Below, piece by piece: positions 33,727 through 42,632 of a stretch of 64,000 nucleotides of DNA. The stretch is from assembly GCA_902802585.1 (NCBI GenBank), contig CADCMR010000002.1:62001-126000 (forward strand), given 5' to 3'. The number at the start of each line of letters is the position of its first letter. Positions within the stretch are counted from its first letter, which is position 1. The notes beneath the pieces are model-generated. The model was given only the letters and a program-made list of their open reading frames with translations. It searched no databases and had not been told where the DNA came from. The DNA is from an uncultured bacterium. Its GTDB lineage: Bacteria; Verrucomicrobiota; Lentisphaeria; Victivallales; UBA1829. The position numbers and the translations under genes were made by a program.

Positions 33727-34662
33727 TTACGGGCGTGGCTTCGTCTCGCAGGTCAGGTCGGGCTTCGCGATGGTGATGCGCGTGCCCGGATCGGTCGAAT
33801 GCGTGAGCCAGACATTGCCGCCGATCACGGAGCCTTTTCCGATCACGACCGCGCCGAGGATAGTCGCGCCGGCGTAGATCGTGACGTTGTCCTCGATCGT
33901 CGGATGGCGTTTCGCGCCCTTGATGATCATGCCGCAGGCGTCCTTCGGGAACGACAGCGCGCCGAGCGTGACGCCCTGGTACAGCTTCACGTTGTCGCCG
34001 ATCTCGGCGGTTTCGCCGATCACGACGCCAGTGCCGTGGTCGATAAAGAACGCGCGGCCGATCTTCGCGCCGGGATGGATGTCGATCCCGGTGATGCGGT
34101 GGGCGTATTCGCTCATCATGCGCGGGATCATGGGGACTTTGCGCGTGAAGAGCGCGTGGGCGATGCGGTGGATGGTGACCGCGCGCAGCCCGGGGTAACT
34201 CATGATGACTTCCTGTTTATTGCGGGCGGCGGGGTCGCCCTCGTAGGCGGCCTGCACGTCGGTCTTCATGACATCGCGGATGCCGGGCAGTTCGGCGAGG
34301 ACTTCGCCCGCCACGCTCGCCGCGCGTGCCTTGCAGTCGCAGTTTTCGTCGGCGGTCCTGCAGGTGTAGCGGAACACGCGGCAGAGAAGATCGGTCAGGG
34401 AGTGGTGGGACCGGATGAGCAGGTCGCCGACGGAGAACCGGATGGTGTCGGCGGATTCCGCCTCGCGTTCGGCGAATCCAGGGAAGATCAGCTCAATCAG
34501 GTCGTGCAGGAGTTCCAGGATCTCGGCCTCGCGGGGCAGGTTCAGCCCCTCGGAGTGGTTCACCCCGATCCCGTCGGCATACGAGGCGCACAGGCGTTCG
34601 ACCAGATCATCGATCTGAGCGGGTCCGGGCGACTGCGGCTGATTTTTCGGGCAGGTTTTCAT
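33727..34662 (-). CDS. cysE: Serine O-acetyltransferase
   Basis: CysE makes O-acetylserine from serine and acetyl-CoA, the entry to cysteine synthesis. This 311-aa protein has an extended helical N-terminus of the EpsC/SatA type, the helical SAT domain ([20 protein letters not shown] near residue 140), and a left-handed beta-helix with hexapeptide repeats: [26 protein letters not shown] carries the catalytic His (DHGT), then [26 protein letters not shown] and GNVWLTHS. The start is supported by AAAGGA upstream. It seems to be transcribed alone or with yicC 69 bp before it; no cysK is near. Confidence 0.92.
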   Translation of the reverse strand: MKTCPKNQPQSPGPAQIDDLVERLCASYADGIGVNHSEGLNLPREAEILELLHDLIELIFPGFAEREAESADTIRFSVGDLLIRSHHSLTDLLCRVFRYTCRTADENCDCKARAASVAGEVLAELPGIRDVMKTDVQAAYEGDPAARNKQEVIMSYPGLRAVTIHRIAHALFTRKVPMIPRMMSEYAHRITGIDIHPGAKIGRAFFIDHGTGVVIGETAEIGDNVKLYQGVTLGALSFPKDACGMIIKGAKRHPTIEDNVTIYAGATILGAVVIGKGSVIGGNVWLTHSTDPGTRITIAKPDLTCETKPRP

Positions 34663-34731
34663 GAGGTCGTTCCTTTCTGAAGTTTAGCGGAAAGAGGCGG
34701 GGGTTCGATGTGCACCCCACGTGCGCAAAAA

Positions 34732-35607
34732 TCATTCGATGTTCTGGATCTGCTCGCGGACTTTTTCCAGCCCGGTCTTCATCTCCACCACGAGCGGGGA
34801 AATCTCGGCGGTCCCCGCCTTGTTCCCGAGCGTGTTGATCTCGCGGAACATCTCCTGCATGAGGAAATCGAGGGAGCGTCCGGGGGAATCTCCGGCAGCG
34901 AGCGAACGGAAATGGCTGAAATGGGCGTCGAGGCGCGTCAGCTCCTCGGTCACGTCCAGGCGGTCGGCGAAGATCACGAATTCGCGGAGCATGCGTTCGT
35001 CGTCGGCCTCGGCGTTGAATCCGGCGTCCTTCAGGCGTTCGCGCATCCGTGCGGCCTGCTGTTCGGGCAGACCGGGCGTGAGCGTCCGTATTTTCGCGAC
35101 GATCGCCTCGAATTCGGCGATGCGGGCGAGGATGTCGCGTTCGAGCGCGGTGCCCTCGGTGCGGCGCATTTCGATGTGACGGTCCAGCGCTTCGTCGAAC
35201 ACGCCGAGCAGGAACGTCTCGAATTCCGGGTTCGAGCCGAGCACGGAAACGGGAACCACAACGCCCGGCACCGCCAGAATCTGGCTGATGTTCAGGGATG
35301 CGTCCAGGCCGTTCTTCTCGGCGGCGGCGCGCGCTTCCCGGATCACGGTGTTCAGGAACGCGTGGTCGATGCGGGAGGCGGCGGGGGCATCCTCCAGGTA
35401 GTTCAGTTCGGCGCGGACCATGATGGAGCCGCGGGCGAGGCGTTTCGCGAGGCGGGCGCGCAGGACGCCTTCGTGGATCGCCAGTTCCTTCGGCAGCGAG
35501 AACTTCGCGTCGAACTGCTTGCGGTTCACGGACGAAATCTCGAAGCGGAGCGCCACGCCGTGGTCGACGCCTTCGGCGCGGCCGAATCCTGTCATGCTGT
35601 TCATCAT
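34732..35607 (-). CDS. yicC: YicC-family protein (endoribonuclease)
   Basis: The 291-aa protein begins MMNSMTGFGRAE, the hallmark of the YicC family (YicC_N), and ends with the DUF1732 C-terminal signature: KAGTAEISPLVVEMKTGLEKVREQIQNIE (last part only: VVEMKTGLEKVREQIQNIE). The middle includes EISSVNRKQFDAK and RSLDFLMQEMFREINT, both conserved. YicC homologues are stress-induced and have been reported to be RNases that influence sRNA turnover. It lies 18 bp after the next upstream lipoprotein gene, so may share a transcript with it and with cysE. Confidence 0.92.
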   Translation of the reverse strand: MMNSMTGFGRAEGVDHGVALRFEISSVNRKQFDAKFSLPKELAIHEGVLRARLAKRLARGSIMVRAELNYLEDAPAASRIDHAFLNTVIREARAAAEKNGLDASLNISQILAVPGVVVPVSVLGSNPEFETFLLGVFDEALDRHIEMRRTEGTALERDILARIAEFEAIVAKIRTLTPGLPEQQAARMRERLKDAGFNAEADDERMLREFVIFADRLDVTEELTRLDAHFSHFRSLAAGDSPGRSLDFLMQEMFREINTLGNKAGTAEISPLVVEMKTGLEKVREQIQNIE

Positions 35608-35625
35608 ACGCGGGCGGACCTCACA

Positions 35626-36549
35626 TCAATGATAGATGAACGCCCCGCCTTCCGGCGACCGCTCGTAGCCGGGCCGGTCAAACGCGTTGCGGACCGGATC
35701 GGACTGGGCGGGAAAGACGAGCTCCCGCGCGGCAACCTTCTTCGGAATGGCGTCGATCTCTTCTCGCGTCAGACGCGCGCCGTCGAGCTTGGAGACTTCC
35801 ATCAGCTCCGCCGTGCGCAGCTTCCACCCGGAGAACGTGCCGGATTTGGAGAACCCGGTCACGACGATGCACTGAAGCGGATCGTCCGCCTGCCACATGA
35901 GGGAAAGCTGGGTGTACCCCGATTCCGACGGCTTTTTTCCTTCCCGTTCGCTCAGGTACTCCTCCCAGGAGGAAAGCTTTTCCGGATCCGATTCCTCCGG
36001 ATCGACCGGAAGGCACGTGTAGACCGTCTCCGGTTTTTCGAAGCGGACGCGGTTGAGTTCGGCGGTGGTAAGATAGGGCATGTTGTTCCGGACGAACGTG
36101 GATGCCGTGCTGGTCGCGCTCTGGAGCCCCACATCGCCGGGATCATAGCGTTTTACAATCACGCGGTACGGCTCCCAGAACATCATGGAGCGTTCGCCCT
36201 CGCCCGCGACCACGACGCGCGCCCCGAGGTCCGGCGGATTCCAGACCACGCAGCTGTGCATCAGGTCGTGCTGCGGCGCGACGGGGAAACGGCGCACATC
36301 GTCGATCTCAAGGTGGCCGCTGTTTCCCGCGTTCAGCGGGGTGACGTAGCGGGGATAGATGATGTTTTCATAGATTTCCGGCTGCGTGAACCGGATGAAA
36401 TTGCGCTGGTTGTCCGACAGCCCTTTCAGGTTGTTCAGGGCGTAAGTGCGCGCACGCTCCACGGCGTTTTTTGTGTAGTCCGTCCGGCATCCCGTCAGGA
36501 CAGCCACCGCGGCGATCATCATAAATATGTTCAGCAAAAAGCGTTTCAT
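35626..36549 (-). CDS. Unknown lipoprotein, 307 aa
   Basis: The start at 36549 has AGGAAA upstream. The signal ends in a lipobox AVLTGC (Cys near 21). I do not recognise the mature protein, which has no repeats or extra membrane segments. Landmarks are NNLKGLSDNQRNFIRFTQPE, LMHSCVVWNPPDLGARVVVAGEGER (in pieces), MPYLTTAELNRVRFEKPE and LSLMWQADDPLQCIVVTG. It has its own promoter and is followed by yicC. A role in the outer membrane near BamA is possible, but there is no direct evidence. Confidence 0.75.
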   Translation of the reverse strand: MKRFLLNIFMMIAAVAVLTGCRTDYTKNAVERARTYALNNLKGLSDNQRNFIRFTQPEIYENIIYPRYVTPLNAGNSGHLEIDDVRRFPVAPQHDLMHSCVVWNPPDLGARVVVAGEGERSMMFWEPYRVIVKRYDPGDVGLQSATSTASTFVRNNMPYLTTAELNRVRFEKPETVYTCLPVDPEESDPEKLSSWEEYLSEREGKKPSESGYTQLSLMWQADDPLQCIVVTGFSKSGTFSGWKLRTAELMEVSKLDGARLTREEIDAIPKKVAARELVFPAQSDPVRNAFDRPGYERSPEGGAFIYH

Positions 36550-36642
36550 AAATGGTTTCCTGTGTCGTTGCGTGCGCCGGACAGAGAAATCCGGCACGGG
36601 AGAGCCGTCCGGTTTTCCGCGCGCCGCTATCTTGAATAGAAT

Positions 36643-36670
36643 AATATAACCTCTTTTTTTTATCCTGCAA
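36643..36670 (-). promoter_or_regulatory. Promoter of the 36549 lipoprotein
   Basis: On the minus strand TTGCAG (36665-36670), 16 bp, TATATT (36643-36648). Confidence 0.5.
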
Positions 36671-36738
36671 GGAAAAAATGGAAAAAGAACGGAAAACTTT
36701 GCGGATTTTCCCGAAGCAGGAGGAACCGACAAACGGAA

Positions 36739-36769
36739 GCGGCGGCCGGAACATTTCCGATGCCGCCGC
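36739..36769 (-). terminator. Possible terminator after bamA
   Basis: GCGGCGG pairs with CCGCCGC around an inner GGAA/TTCC stem, about 25-55 bp after the bamA stop; the following tract is only moderately T-rich on the minus strand. Confidence 0.45.
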
Positions 36770-36793
36770 GCAAATTCCGTTTTCAGCTTTCCG

Positions 36794-39154
36794 TCAACGC
36801 CCGAGCGGCGAGAAGGAGAAGCCCATGTTGAAGTGGAAACGCAGCTTTCTGGAAACGCCTTCCTGGTTGCAGACGATCGGGTACGCCAGGTCCAGGCGGA
36901 TCGGCATGTTGATGCCCGGCACCATGATGCGGAGGCCGTAGCCGACGCCGACGTTCGGCTGGGAGATCGGACCGAAATGAGCGCTGGTGGCGTCGCCGAC
37001 GTCGCAGAAGACCGCGCCGCGCAGGAACTTGTAAATCGGGTGGGACAGCTCCGCGGTGAAGAGGTACATGAATTCGCCGCCGTAGTTGTCGTCGTTGTTG
37101 TCCACGGGACCGATGCTGCGGTACGGGAAGCCGCGCACGGAGTCGCCGCCGCCCAGGAAATACCGGTCGTACAGAGGCACCATGTCGCCGTTGAACGTTC
37201 CCATCGTGCCGATCTTCGCGCCTGTGGTCAGGACGAACCAGTCGTGCAGGAACGGGAAGTAGTTGACGGCGCGCAGTTCGAACTTGTAATAGTCGTTGCT
37301 GGCGCCGAGCGCACGCGTAGTGAGGGAGGTGTACGCGCCGATGTCGTAGCCGGAGGTCGGGTTCGTGGCGCTGTCGCGCGTGTCGCGGTTCAGAGACAGG
37401 AAGACGCGTCCGACGCGGCTGCCACCCTTGAAGTCCTGGAAGATCGGCCCCATCTTCTTGTCCATGTCGAGGATGCGCACATATTCGAACGTGTAGCCCG
37501 CGGTGACGGACGTGAATTCGTCGAAGATGCGTTTCGTGAGCGACGTGGTGAGACCGAGCCGCTGTTCGTTCCAGTCTTCATACAGCACCTCGCGCCAGTA
37601 GCCGGAGATGTCGAAGCGGAGCGGGATGCCGAAGAGGTACGGCTCCGTGAAATCAGTCTGCACATCGAAATGCTCGATGCCGACGAGGGCGCCGATCCGG
37701 AGGCGCTGTCCGCCGCCGGTAAACCAGTTCTTCGGGTCAGTGATGTCCATGTTGGAGTGCCACAACTGGATCGACCCGGCGAGACCGTCGGAATCGCTCC
37801 ATCCGAATCCGAGGTTGCCGCCGAGGAACTGCTTTTCCTCGACGTTCACGTAGACGTCCTTCTTGCCCGGCTCGGGCGAATCCATGGACAGAATCTCCAC
37901 GCCGTCGCCGTCGCCGCCCGCGGACTGGAAATACCCCATGCCCATCAGGCGGCTCTTGCCGATGTCAAGCAGTTCCTTGTCGAGCAGGTCGTCCGTCTCG
38001 AACGGCAGTTCGCGGCGGATCACGTAGTCCTTGGTCCAGCGGTTGCCGGAGATGTAGACCTCGCCGATCGTGTACTGCGTACCCTCCTGGATCTCGTATT
38101 CCACATCCACGGAATGCGTGCTGTAGTCGGGATAGCGCACCGCGCGCGCCTGGAAGTCCGCGAATCCGAGCGGGGAATACTTCGCCTCCAGCGCCTTCAG
38201 GTCGCGGTCCTCGCGGGAGCTGCTGTACACGTCCTCTTCGCGGGCGGAAAGCAGGTGCATCAGCTCCTCCTCCGGGAACTCGTGCGCGCCGAGGATGCGG
38301 ATGCTGTTGATGAAGTAAGGATCGCCCTCCTCCACCACGAATTTCACGTCGACCAGCTCGGGATCGTCCTCGTGTTCGGTCACGACCACGTCGGTCACTT
38401 TGAAATCGAGGTAGCCCTTCTGCCAGTAGAGTTCACGCAGGCGCAACTTGTCGCGCGTGACGAAATCCTTGTCGTAAAGCCCGAAGTTCGGCGGCAGCCC
38501 CATCCAGGTCCACGGCATGAACGAAAGCCACTTGGCGCTTCCCAGGAAATACCGCGTTTCCAGCAGGTCCTTCACGTCGGACGGCTTGTAGACCTCCATC
38601 CCCTCGAACTCGACATTGTCGATCCGCACGCGCAGGTGTTCAGCGATGTTGAAGATCACCTTCACGCTGCTTTCGCCGTCCGCCTCCGGGAAGGAATCGA
38701 TCTGCGCCTCGGTGTATCCCTTTTCCTCATAGAATTTCCGCAGTTCGCGCGTGGATTCGATCAGGAGGGCGTCGTTCAGGGGCATGTCCGTGCGGAGCTT
38801 CACGAGCTTCATCAGCTCGGCGTCGCTGAACTTGCGGTTGCCCTTGAACGAGATTTCGGACACGTTCATCTTCGCGGAGATTTTGAAAATGACTTCCTTG
38901 TTTCCGTTCGGCAGGTCCTTCGACTCGGAAACGACATCGGCGAACATGCCAAGCGCGAACAGGCGGCGCACGTCCTCGTTGATCGTGCGTTCGTTGTACG
39001 GCATTCCAGCTTTCGTCTGCGTGTTCATCTCGAAGATGTCTTCGGAAAATGGATACGCGCCCTGCTGCTGGAAAATGACCCGGTCGACACTCTGACCGAA
39101 CGCGGATGCGGCAACCACCATTGCCAGCACTGTCACAAGCCGTTTGTATTTCAT
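36794..39154 (-). CDS. bamA: Outer membrane protein assembly factor BamA
   Basis: BamA inserts beta-barrel proteins into the outer membrane; its presence shows that this is a diderm cell. The start at 39154 (GGAGA upstream) gives 786 aa with a signal peptide ending SAFGQ. Five POTRA domains can be followed: KISAKMNVSEISFKGNRKFSD, VRIDNVEFEGMEVYKPSD, YFINSIRILGAHEFPEEE and YTIGEVYISGNRWTKDYVIRRE mark starts of several. The C-terminal barrel has the lid motif SVRGFPYRSIGP and the YLFGIPLRFDISGY strand. It starts 30 bp after the dnaB stop, an uncommon pairing, and could be the last gene of the long prs-dnaB run. Confidence 0.94.
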   Translation of the reverse strand: MKYKRLVTVLAMVVAASAFGQSVDRVIFQQQGAYPFSEDIFEMNTQTKAGMPYNERTINEDVRRLFALGMFADVVSESKDLPNGNKEVIFKISAKMNVSEISFKGNRKFSDAELMKLVKLRTDMPLNDALLIESTRELRKFYEEKGYTEAQIDSFPEADGESSVKVIFNIAEHLRVRIDNVEFEGMEVYKPSDVKDLLETRYFLGSAKWLSFMPWTWMGLPPNFGLYDKDFVTRDKLRLRELYWQKGYLDFKVTDVVVTEHEDDPELVDVKFVVEEGDPYFINSIRILGAHEFPEEELMHLLSAREEDVYSSSREDRDLKALEAKYSPLGFADFQARAVRYPDYSTHSVDVEYEIQEGTQYTIGEVYISGNRWTKDYVIRRELPFETDDLLDKELLDIGKSRLMGMGYFQSAGGDGDGVEILSMDSPEPGKKDVYVNVEEKQFLGGNLGFGWSDSDGLAGSIQLWHSNMDITDPKNWFTGGGQRLRIGALVGIEHFDVQTDFTEPYLFGIPLRFDISGYWREVLYEDWNEQRLGLTTSLTKRIFDEFTSVTAGYTFEYVRILDMDKKMGPIFQDFKGGSRVGRVFLSLNRDTRDSATNPTSGYDIGAYTSLTTRALGASNDYYKFELRAVNYFPFLHDWFVLTTGAKIGTMGTFNGDMVPLYDRYFLGGGDSVRGFPYRSIGPVDNNDDNYGGEFMYLFTAELSHPIYKFLRGAVFCDVGDATSAHFGPISQPNVGVGYGLRIMVPGINMPIRLDLAYPIVCNQEGVSRKLRFHFNMGFSFSPLGR

Positions 39155-39183
39155 GTTTCGTTCTCCGGGATATGTCAACGTGT

Positions 39184-40824
39184 TCAGGATTCCGGTTCCG
39201 TTTTCTGTTTCATGGACGCCGGAATGTCCTTTTCACCGTATTTATGGGTAAGCGGACGGAATTCCATCAGGCTCGGGAAGAAGAGCACCTTCACCTCGCC
39301 GGTCTTTCCGTTACGGTTTTTTTCGACTAAAAGCAGCGACTCCACCCCGGACCGGGCGGCTTCGCGGTTCGTCTCCTTTGCCTCGTCGCGGTCGCGGTGC
39401 AGGAAGACCACCACGTCCGCGTCCTGCTCGATGGAGCCGGATTCGCGCAGGTTGCTCAGCCGGGGGCGCGCCGTCTTGTTGTTCGGCGTCTTCTCGACTT
39501 CGCGGTTCAGCTGGGACAGCACAAGGACCGGGACATCCAGGTCCTTGGCGAGTTTTTTGATTCCGCCGGAAATGGCGGACACTTCCACCTGGCGGCCGTC
39601 GCGCGACGCGATGTCGCCCGCGCGCATCAACTGCAGGTAGTCGATGATGACCAGGTCCAGACCGCCCTCGGATTCCTTCAGCTTTCGCGCCTTCGCGCGG
39701 AGCTCGAATATGGACAGACCGCCGGTCGGATCGATATAAAGTCTTGCGCCTGCCAGAGCCTTCGCGCCGGCGGTAAGCCTGTTCGTCTCCTCAATATTGA
39801 ACGTCCCGTCGGAAATGGACGACAGGGAGACCTTCGATTCCGTGCAGAGGAGACGCTGCGCGACCTGTTCCGCGCTCATTTCGAGAGAAAAGAACGCGAC
39901 GCTTTTGCGTTCCTTGTTCACAGGCTGCTGCTCCGGATCCTTGATGCGTTCATCCGGCACGTTCCGCATCGCGATGTTGCGCGCGATGTTCAGCGCCAGC
40001 GCGGTCTTTCCGATGGACGGGCGGGCGGCGAGCACGACCATTTCCTGTTTTTTCAGGCCGCCGCCAAGCAGTTTGTCGAGTTCGGGGTATCCGGTCGGGA
40101 TGCCCGGTTCGATTTCCCGGTTCATGAGGGCGACGAAATGATTGAGCGCCCCCATGACGAGTTCGCCGATGCTTTTGATCTCGGAGCGGTGGAAATCGTT
40201 GCGGACGGCGAAGAAGGACTGCTCGACCCCGTCCAGGAGTTCATGGATCTCCCTTCCGCCGGGATCCCGGCAGAGCTGGAGCGCGGACGTGCAGGCGTTG
40301 ATCATTTCACGCAGCATCGCCCACTGGCGCAGGATGCCGCACCAGTTTTCCACGTTTGCGACGCTTCCGATGGACGCCTGGATGTCCAGAAGCGCTTCGA
40401 CGCCGCCGACCATTTCGAGCTTGCCGGAGCGACGCAGGTTATCCTCGACCGAAAGCAGGTCGGGCGAGTCGTTGGGAGACTTGCTCTTGACCTCCAGGAT
40501 GCTCTGGTAGATTGCGGCATGCTTCGGGTCGCGGAACATGATTTTTGCGTTCCGTGCGAAGAGGGACGAATCGCCGTCGGGGGCGTTCTTTCCCTGCGCC
40601 GGCGTCCGGAACTGCACACCGAGCATCGAGGCGACGGTGTTCGTGCAGTCGGGATCGGACAGGATGCACGCGAGCACGGAGCGTTCCACCTCGTAGTCCG
40701 CGTAGTCCGCAGTCTGCGGGATGGCGTTTGGATTTGATGAAGCGGCCGAAACGGCGTTCCGGGAAGAATCCTCCCCGGAATCAGCCGCCCCGGCGCCTTG
40801 TGCATGATCGAAACGATCAGGCAT
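39184..40824 (-). CDS. dnaB: Replicative DNA helicase DnaB
   Basis: A 546-aa hexameric replicative helicase. The N-terminal collar domain contains DYEVERSVLACILSDPD; it is preceded by about 40 disordered residues. The RecA-like motor has Walker A AARPSIGKTALAL, SVAFFSLEMSAEQVAQRL, Walker B LDLVIIDYLQLM, LSQLNREVEK and the arginine-finger/sensor region EQDADVVVFLHRD. The length is a little above the usual 450-500 aa, due to the N-terminal extension and an acidic insertion (QFRTPAQGKNAPDGD). It follows rplI by 17 bp, the classic rpsF-ssb-rpsR-rplI-dnaB order. Confidence 0.95.
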   Translation of the reverse strand: MPDRFDHAQGAGAADSGEDSSRNAVSAASSNPNAIPQTADYADYEVERSVLACILSDPDCTNTVASMLGVQFRTPAQGKNAPDGDSSLFARNAKIMFRDPKHAAIYQSILEVKSKSPNDSPDLLSVEDNLRRSGKLEMVGGVEALLDIQASIGSVANVENWCGILRQWAMLREMINACTSALQLCRDPGGREIHELLDGVEQSFFAVRNDFHRSEIKSIGELVMGALNHFVALMNREIEPGIPTGYPELDKLLGGGLKKQEMVVLAARPSIGKTALALNIARNIAMRNVPDERIKDPEQQPVNKERKSVAFFSLEMSAEQVAQRLLCTESKVSLSSISDGTFNIEETNRLTAGAKALAGARLYIDPTGGLSIFELRAKARKLKESEGGLDLVIIDYLQLMRAGDIASRDGRQVEVSAISGGIKKLAKDLDVPVLVLSQLNREVEKTPNNKTARPRLSNLRESGSIEQDADVVVFLHRDRDEAKETNREAARSGVESLLLVEKNRNGKTGEVKVLFFPSLMEFRPLTHKYGEKDIPASMKQKTEPES

Positions 40825-40841
40825 GAATCACCCCCGGCGCA

Positions 40842-41297
40842 TCAGGCGGCGCCGACGACCTTGATCGTTGCGACGGCGGTGACGTTCTGGTGGAGCTTGA
40901 TGTCGACCTTGAACTCGCCGATCGTGCGGATGGGGGAATCCAGACGGATCTTGTTGATATTGACCTTGACGTCCATCGACGCGAGCTTCTCGAAGATGGT
41001 GCGTTCGGAGACGGAGCCGAAGAGGTGACCGTCTTCGGAGGCCTGCATCGGGATCGTGATGTCGAGGGTGGCAATCTTGGCGGAGAGCGCCTGCGCGGCC
41101 TCAAGGTCGGCTTTGCGCTTCGCTTCGATCTTTTCCTTGCGGGCTTCGAGCTGACGGAGCACGCCGGTGGACGCGATGGTCGCGAATCCGCGCGGGATCA
41201 GGTAGTTGCGGGCATAGCCGGCGGCGACGTGAACTTCTTCGCCGGCGAGGCCGAGGTCTTCAACGTCCTGCAGAAGGATCAGTTTGACATGTGCCAT
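40842..41297 (-). CDS. rplI: 50S ribosomal protein bL9
   Basis: The 151-aa protein has the bL9 N-terminal domain (LILLQDVEDLGLAGEEVHVA, GYARNYLIPRGFA), the long connecting helix (LEARKEKIEAKRKADLEAAQ) and the C-terminal globular domain (SASEDGHLFGSV-like stretch). A good AAAGGAAA ribosome site is present. It is cotranscribed with rpsR and dnaB. Confidence 0.96.
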   Translation of the reverse strand: MAHVKLILLQDVEDLGLAGEEVHVAAGYARNYLIPRGFATIASTGVLRQLEARKEKIEAKRKADLEAAQALSAKIATLDITIPMQASEDGHLFGSVSERTIFEKLASMDVKVNINKIRLDSPIRTIGEFKVDIKLHQNVTAVATIKVVGAA

Positions 41298-41328
41298 GGT
41301 TGAGTTTCCTTTGCTGATGGGTTCCGGC

Positions 41329-41565
41329 TCAGAGAGCCACGCTGATGATACGGGCGCGCTTCAGGGCCGTGCTGAGCATCTTCTGATGGTTCAGGCAGGT
41401 GCCGGTGATGCGGCGGGGAAGGATGCGGCCTTTTTCGGTCTGGAAACGGCGGAGCTGTTCCCCGTCCTTGAAGTCGATGTAGTTCACGTGATTCTCGCAG
41501 AATCTGCAGATCTTCGCTTTGTTGGTGCGACGCTTCGCGTGGCGTCTTTTCTGTTGCATTGCCAT
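41329..41565 (-). CDS. rpsR: 30S ribosomal protein bS18
   Basis: A 78-aa basic protein with CRFCENHVNYIDFKD and GRILPRRITGTCLNHQKML, the bS18 signatures. It binds bS6 in the 30S platform, and rpsF is two genes upstream. The Shine-Dalgarno region is weak; an ATG two codons downstream is an alternative start. Confidence 0.96.
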   Translation of the reverse strand: MAMQQKRRHAKRRTNKAKICRFCENHVNYIDFKDGEQLRRFQTEKGRILPRRITGTCLNHQKMLSTALKRARIISVAL

Positions 41566-41602
41566 ATTGTGTCTCGTTTGTTAGTTGGTTGGGTTGGATT
41601 GG

Positions 41603-42214
41603 TCAGAAGGGAATGTCATCCACGTTTTCGAGCGGGTCCGGACCGGAATCCGCCATGCCGCCCTGCCCGGGCTGCATGTTCGGAGCCGGATTGTACGGCG
41701 GCTCCTCGAACTGCTGCCGGCGGTAGGGCTGCCCCTGCGGAGCGCGGTTCTGGTAGCCGCCGCTCTGCGGCTGGTAGCCGCCCTGGGACGGGTAGCCGCC
41801 CTGCTGGCGCGGGGCGCGCTGCTGGTAGCCGTCGTCTTCCGGCGGCATTTCGCCGGGCACGCCGCCCTGGTCGTCGCGGCGTCCGGAGAGGAACTGCACG
41901 CGTTCGGCGGTCACGCGGACGCGGGAGCGCTTCTTCTGGGTGTCCTTTTCGGTCCACTGGTCATAGACCAGACGCCCTTCGATGAAGACCGTGCTGCCCT
42001 TCTGGAGAAAACGGGAGCAAGTCTCGGCCTGTTTGCCCCAAACAACGATCTCCAGGAAACATGTTTCGTCTTTCTCCTGCCCGCTCGCCTGCATGAAGCG
42101 GCGGTTGATCGCAATTCCGAACTCGCAAACGGCGGAATTGCCGCCCGTCAGATACCGGAGCTCCGGATCCCGGGTCAGATTCCCGATCAAAAGCACTTTG
42201 TTCAGAGAAGCCAT
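41603..42214 (-). CDS. ssb: Single-stranded DNA-binding protein
   Basis: A 203-aa SSB. The N-terminal OB fold (MASLNKVLLIGNLTRDPELR, CFLEIVVWGKQAETC, GSTVFIEGRLVYDQW) is followed by a long Gly/Gln/Pro/Tyr-rich disordered linker and the conserved acidic tip ENVDDIPF that recruits partner proteins. A strong GGAGG precedes the start. Its place between rpsF and rpsR is standard. Confidence 0.96.
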   Translation of the reverse strand: MASLNKVLLIGNLTRDPELRYLTGGNSAVCEFGIAINRRFMQASGQEKDETCFLEIVVWGKQAETCSRFLQKGSTVFIEGRLVYDQWTEKDTQKKRSRVRVTAERVQFLSGRRDDQGGVPGEMPPEDDGYQQRAPRQQGGYPSQGGYQPQSGGYQNRAPQGQPYRRQQFEEPPYNPAPNMQPGQGGMADSGPDPLENVDDIPF

Positions 42215-42245
42215 GTGACTCGCCTCCTTTCTTCAATCTGATTTG

Positions 42246-42611
42246 TTACTCGGCGTCGGCCGCGGGGGCCGCGGGGACCGTCGTCGCCGGTTCCGGGATC
42301 GCCAGCTTGGAGCGGACGTGTTCCGGACGGTCGTAGACGATGGAGAGGAACCGCAGGACGCGTTCATCCAGGCGGAACTCGTCGCGGAGCGTCGCTTCCT
42401 TGGCCTGTTCGACTTCAAACACGAAATCGAAATAGTAGCCGGCTTTGCGTTTCTTGATCTCGCGCGCAAAGGTCTTGCGGCCCATCGCGACGTTCTCGAT
42501 CATCTTTCCGCCCCAGCCGTTGATCAGCTGTTCGAACTGATCGGCAAAGGCCTTGCCCTCATCGTCGACTTTACGCGGGTCGAGGATGAATACTGCTTCG
42601 TACTTTTTCAA
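42246..42611 (-). CDS. rpsF: 30S ribosomal protein bS6
   Basis: A 121-aa protein with KKYEAVFILDPRKVD, FAREIKKRKAGYYFDFVFEV and DERVLRFLSIVYD, typical of bS6, and an Ala/Pro/Glu C-terminal tail. The start codon is TTG (42609-42611), placed 7 bases after a perfect GGAGG. The Shine-Dalgarno sequence sits in an inverted repeat, CACCTGGAGGTG (42617-42628), which could mask it. This may relate to S6:S18 feedback on the operon, but I cannot confirm that motif. Confidence 0.94.
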   Translation of the reverse strand: MKKYEAVFILDPRKVDDEGKAFADQFEQLINGWGGKMIENVAMGRKTFAREIKKRKAGYYFDFVFEVEQAKEATLRDEFRLDERVLRFLSIVYDRPEHVRSKLAIPEPATTVPAAPAADAE

Positions 42612-42616
42612 GACTG

Positions 42617-42628
42617 CACCTCCAGGTG
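42617..42628 (-). promoter_or_regulatory. Inverted repeat over the rpsF ribosome-binding site
   Basis: CACCTGGAGGTG can fold as a CACC/GGTG stem with a TGGA loop, or as a self-complementary duplex, hiding the GGAGG that drives the TTG start. Confidence 0.4.
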
Positions 42629-42632
42629 TTGC

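Noticed and set aside
36833-39640. A 935-codon open frame on the plus strand across bamA and dnaB
   Set aside because: It is antisense to bamA and the end of dnaB; the real genes show conserved motifs throughout.
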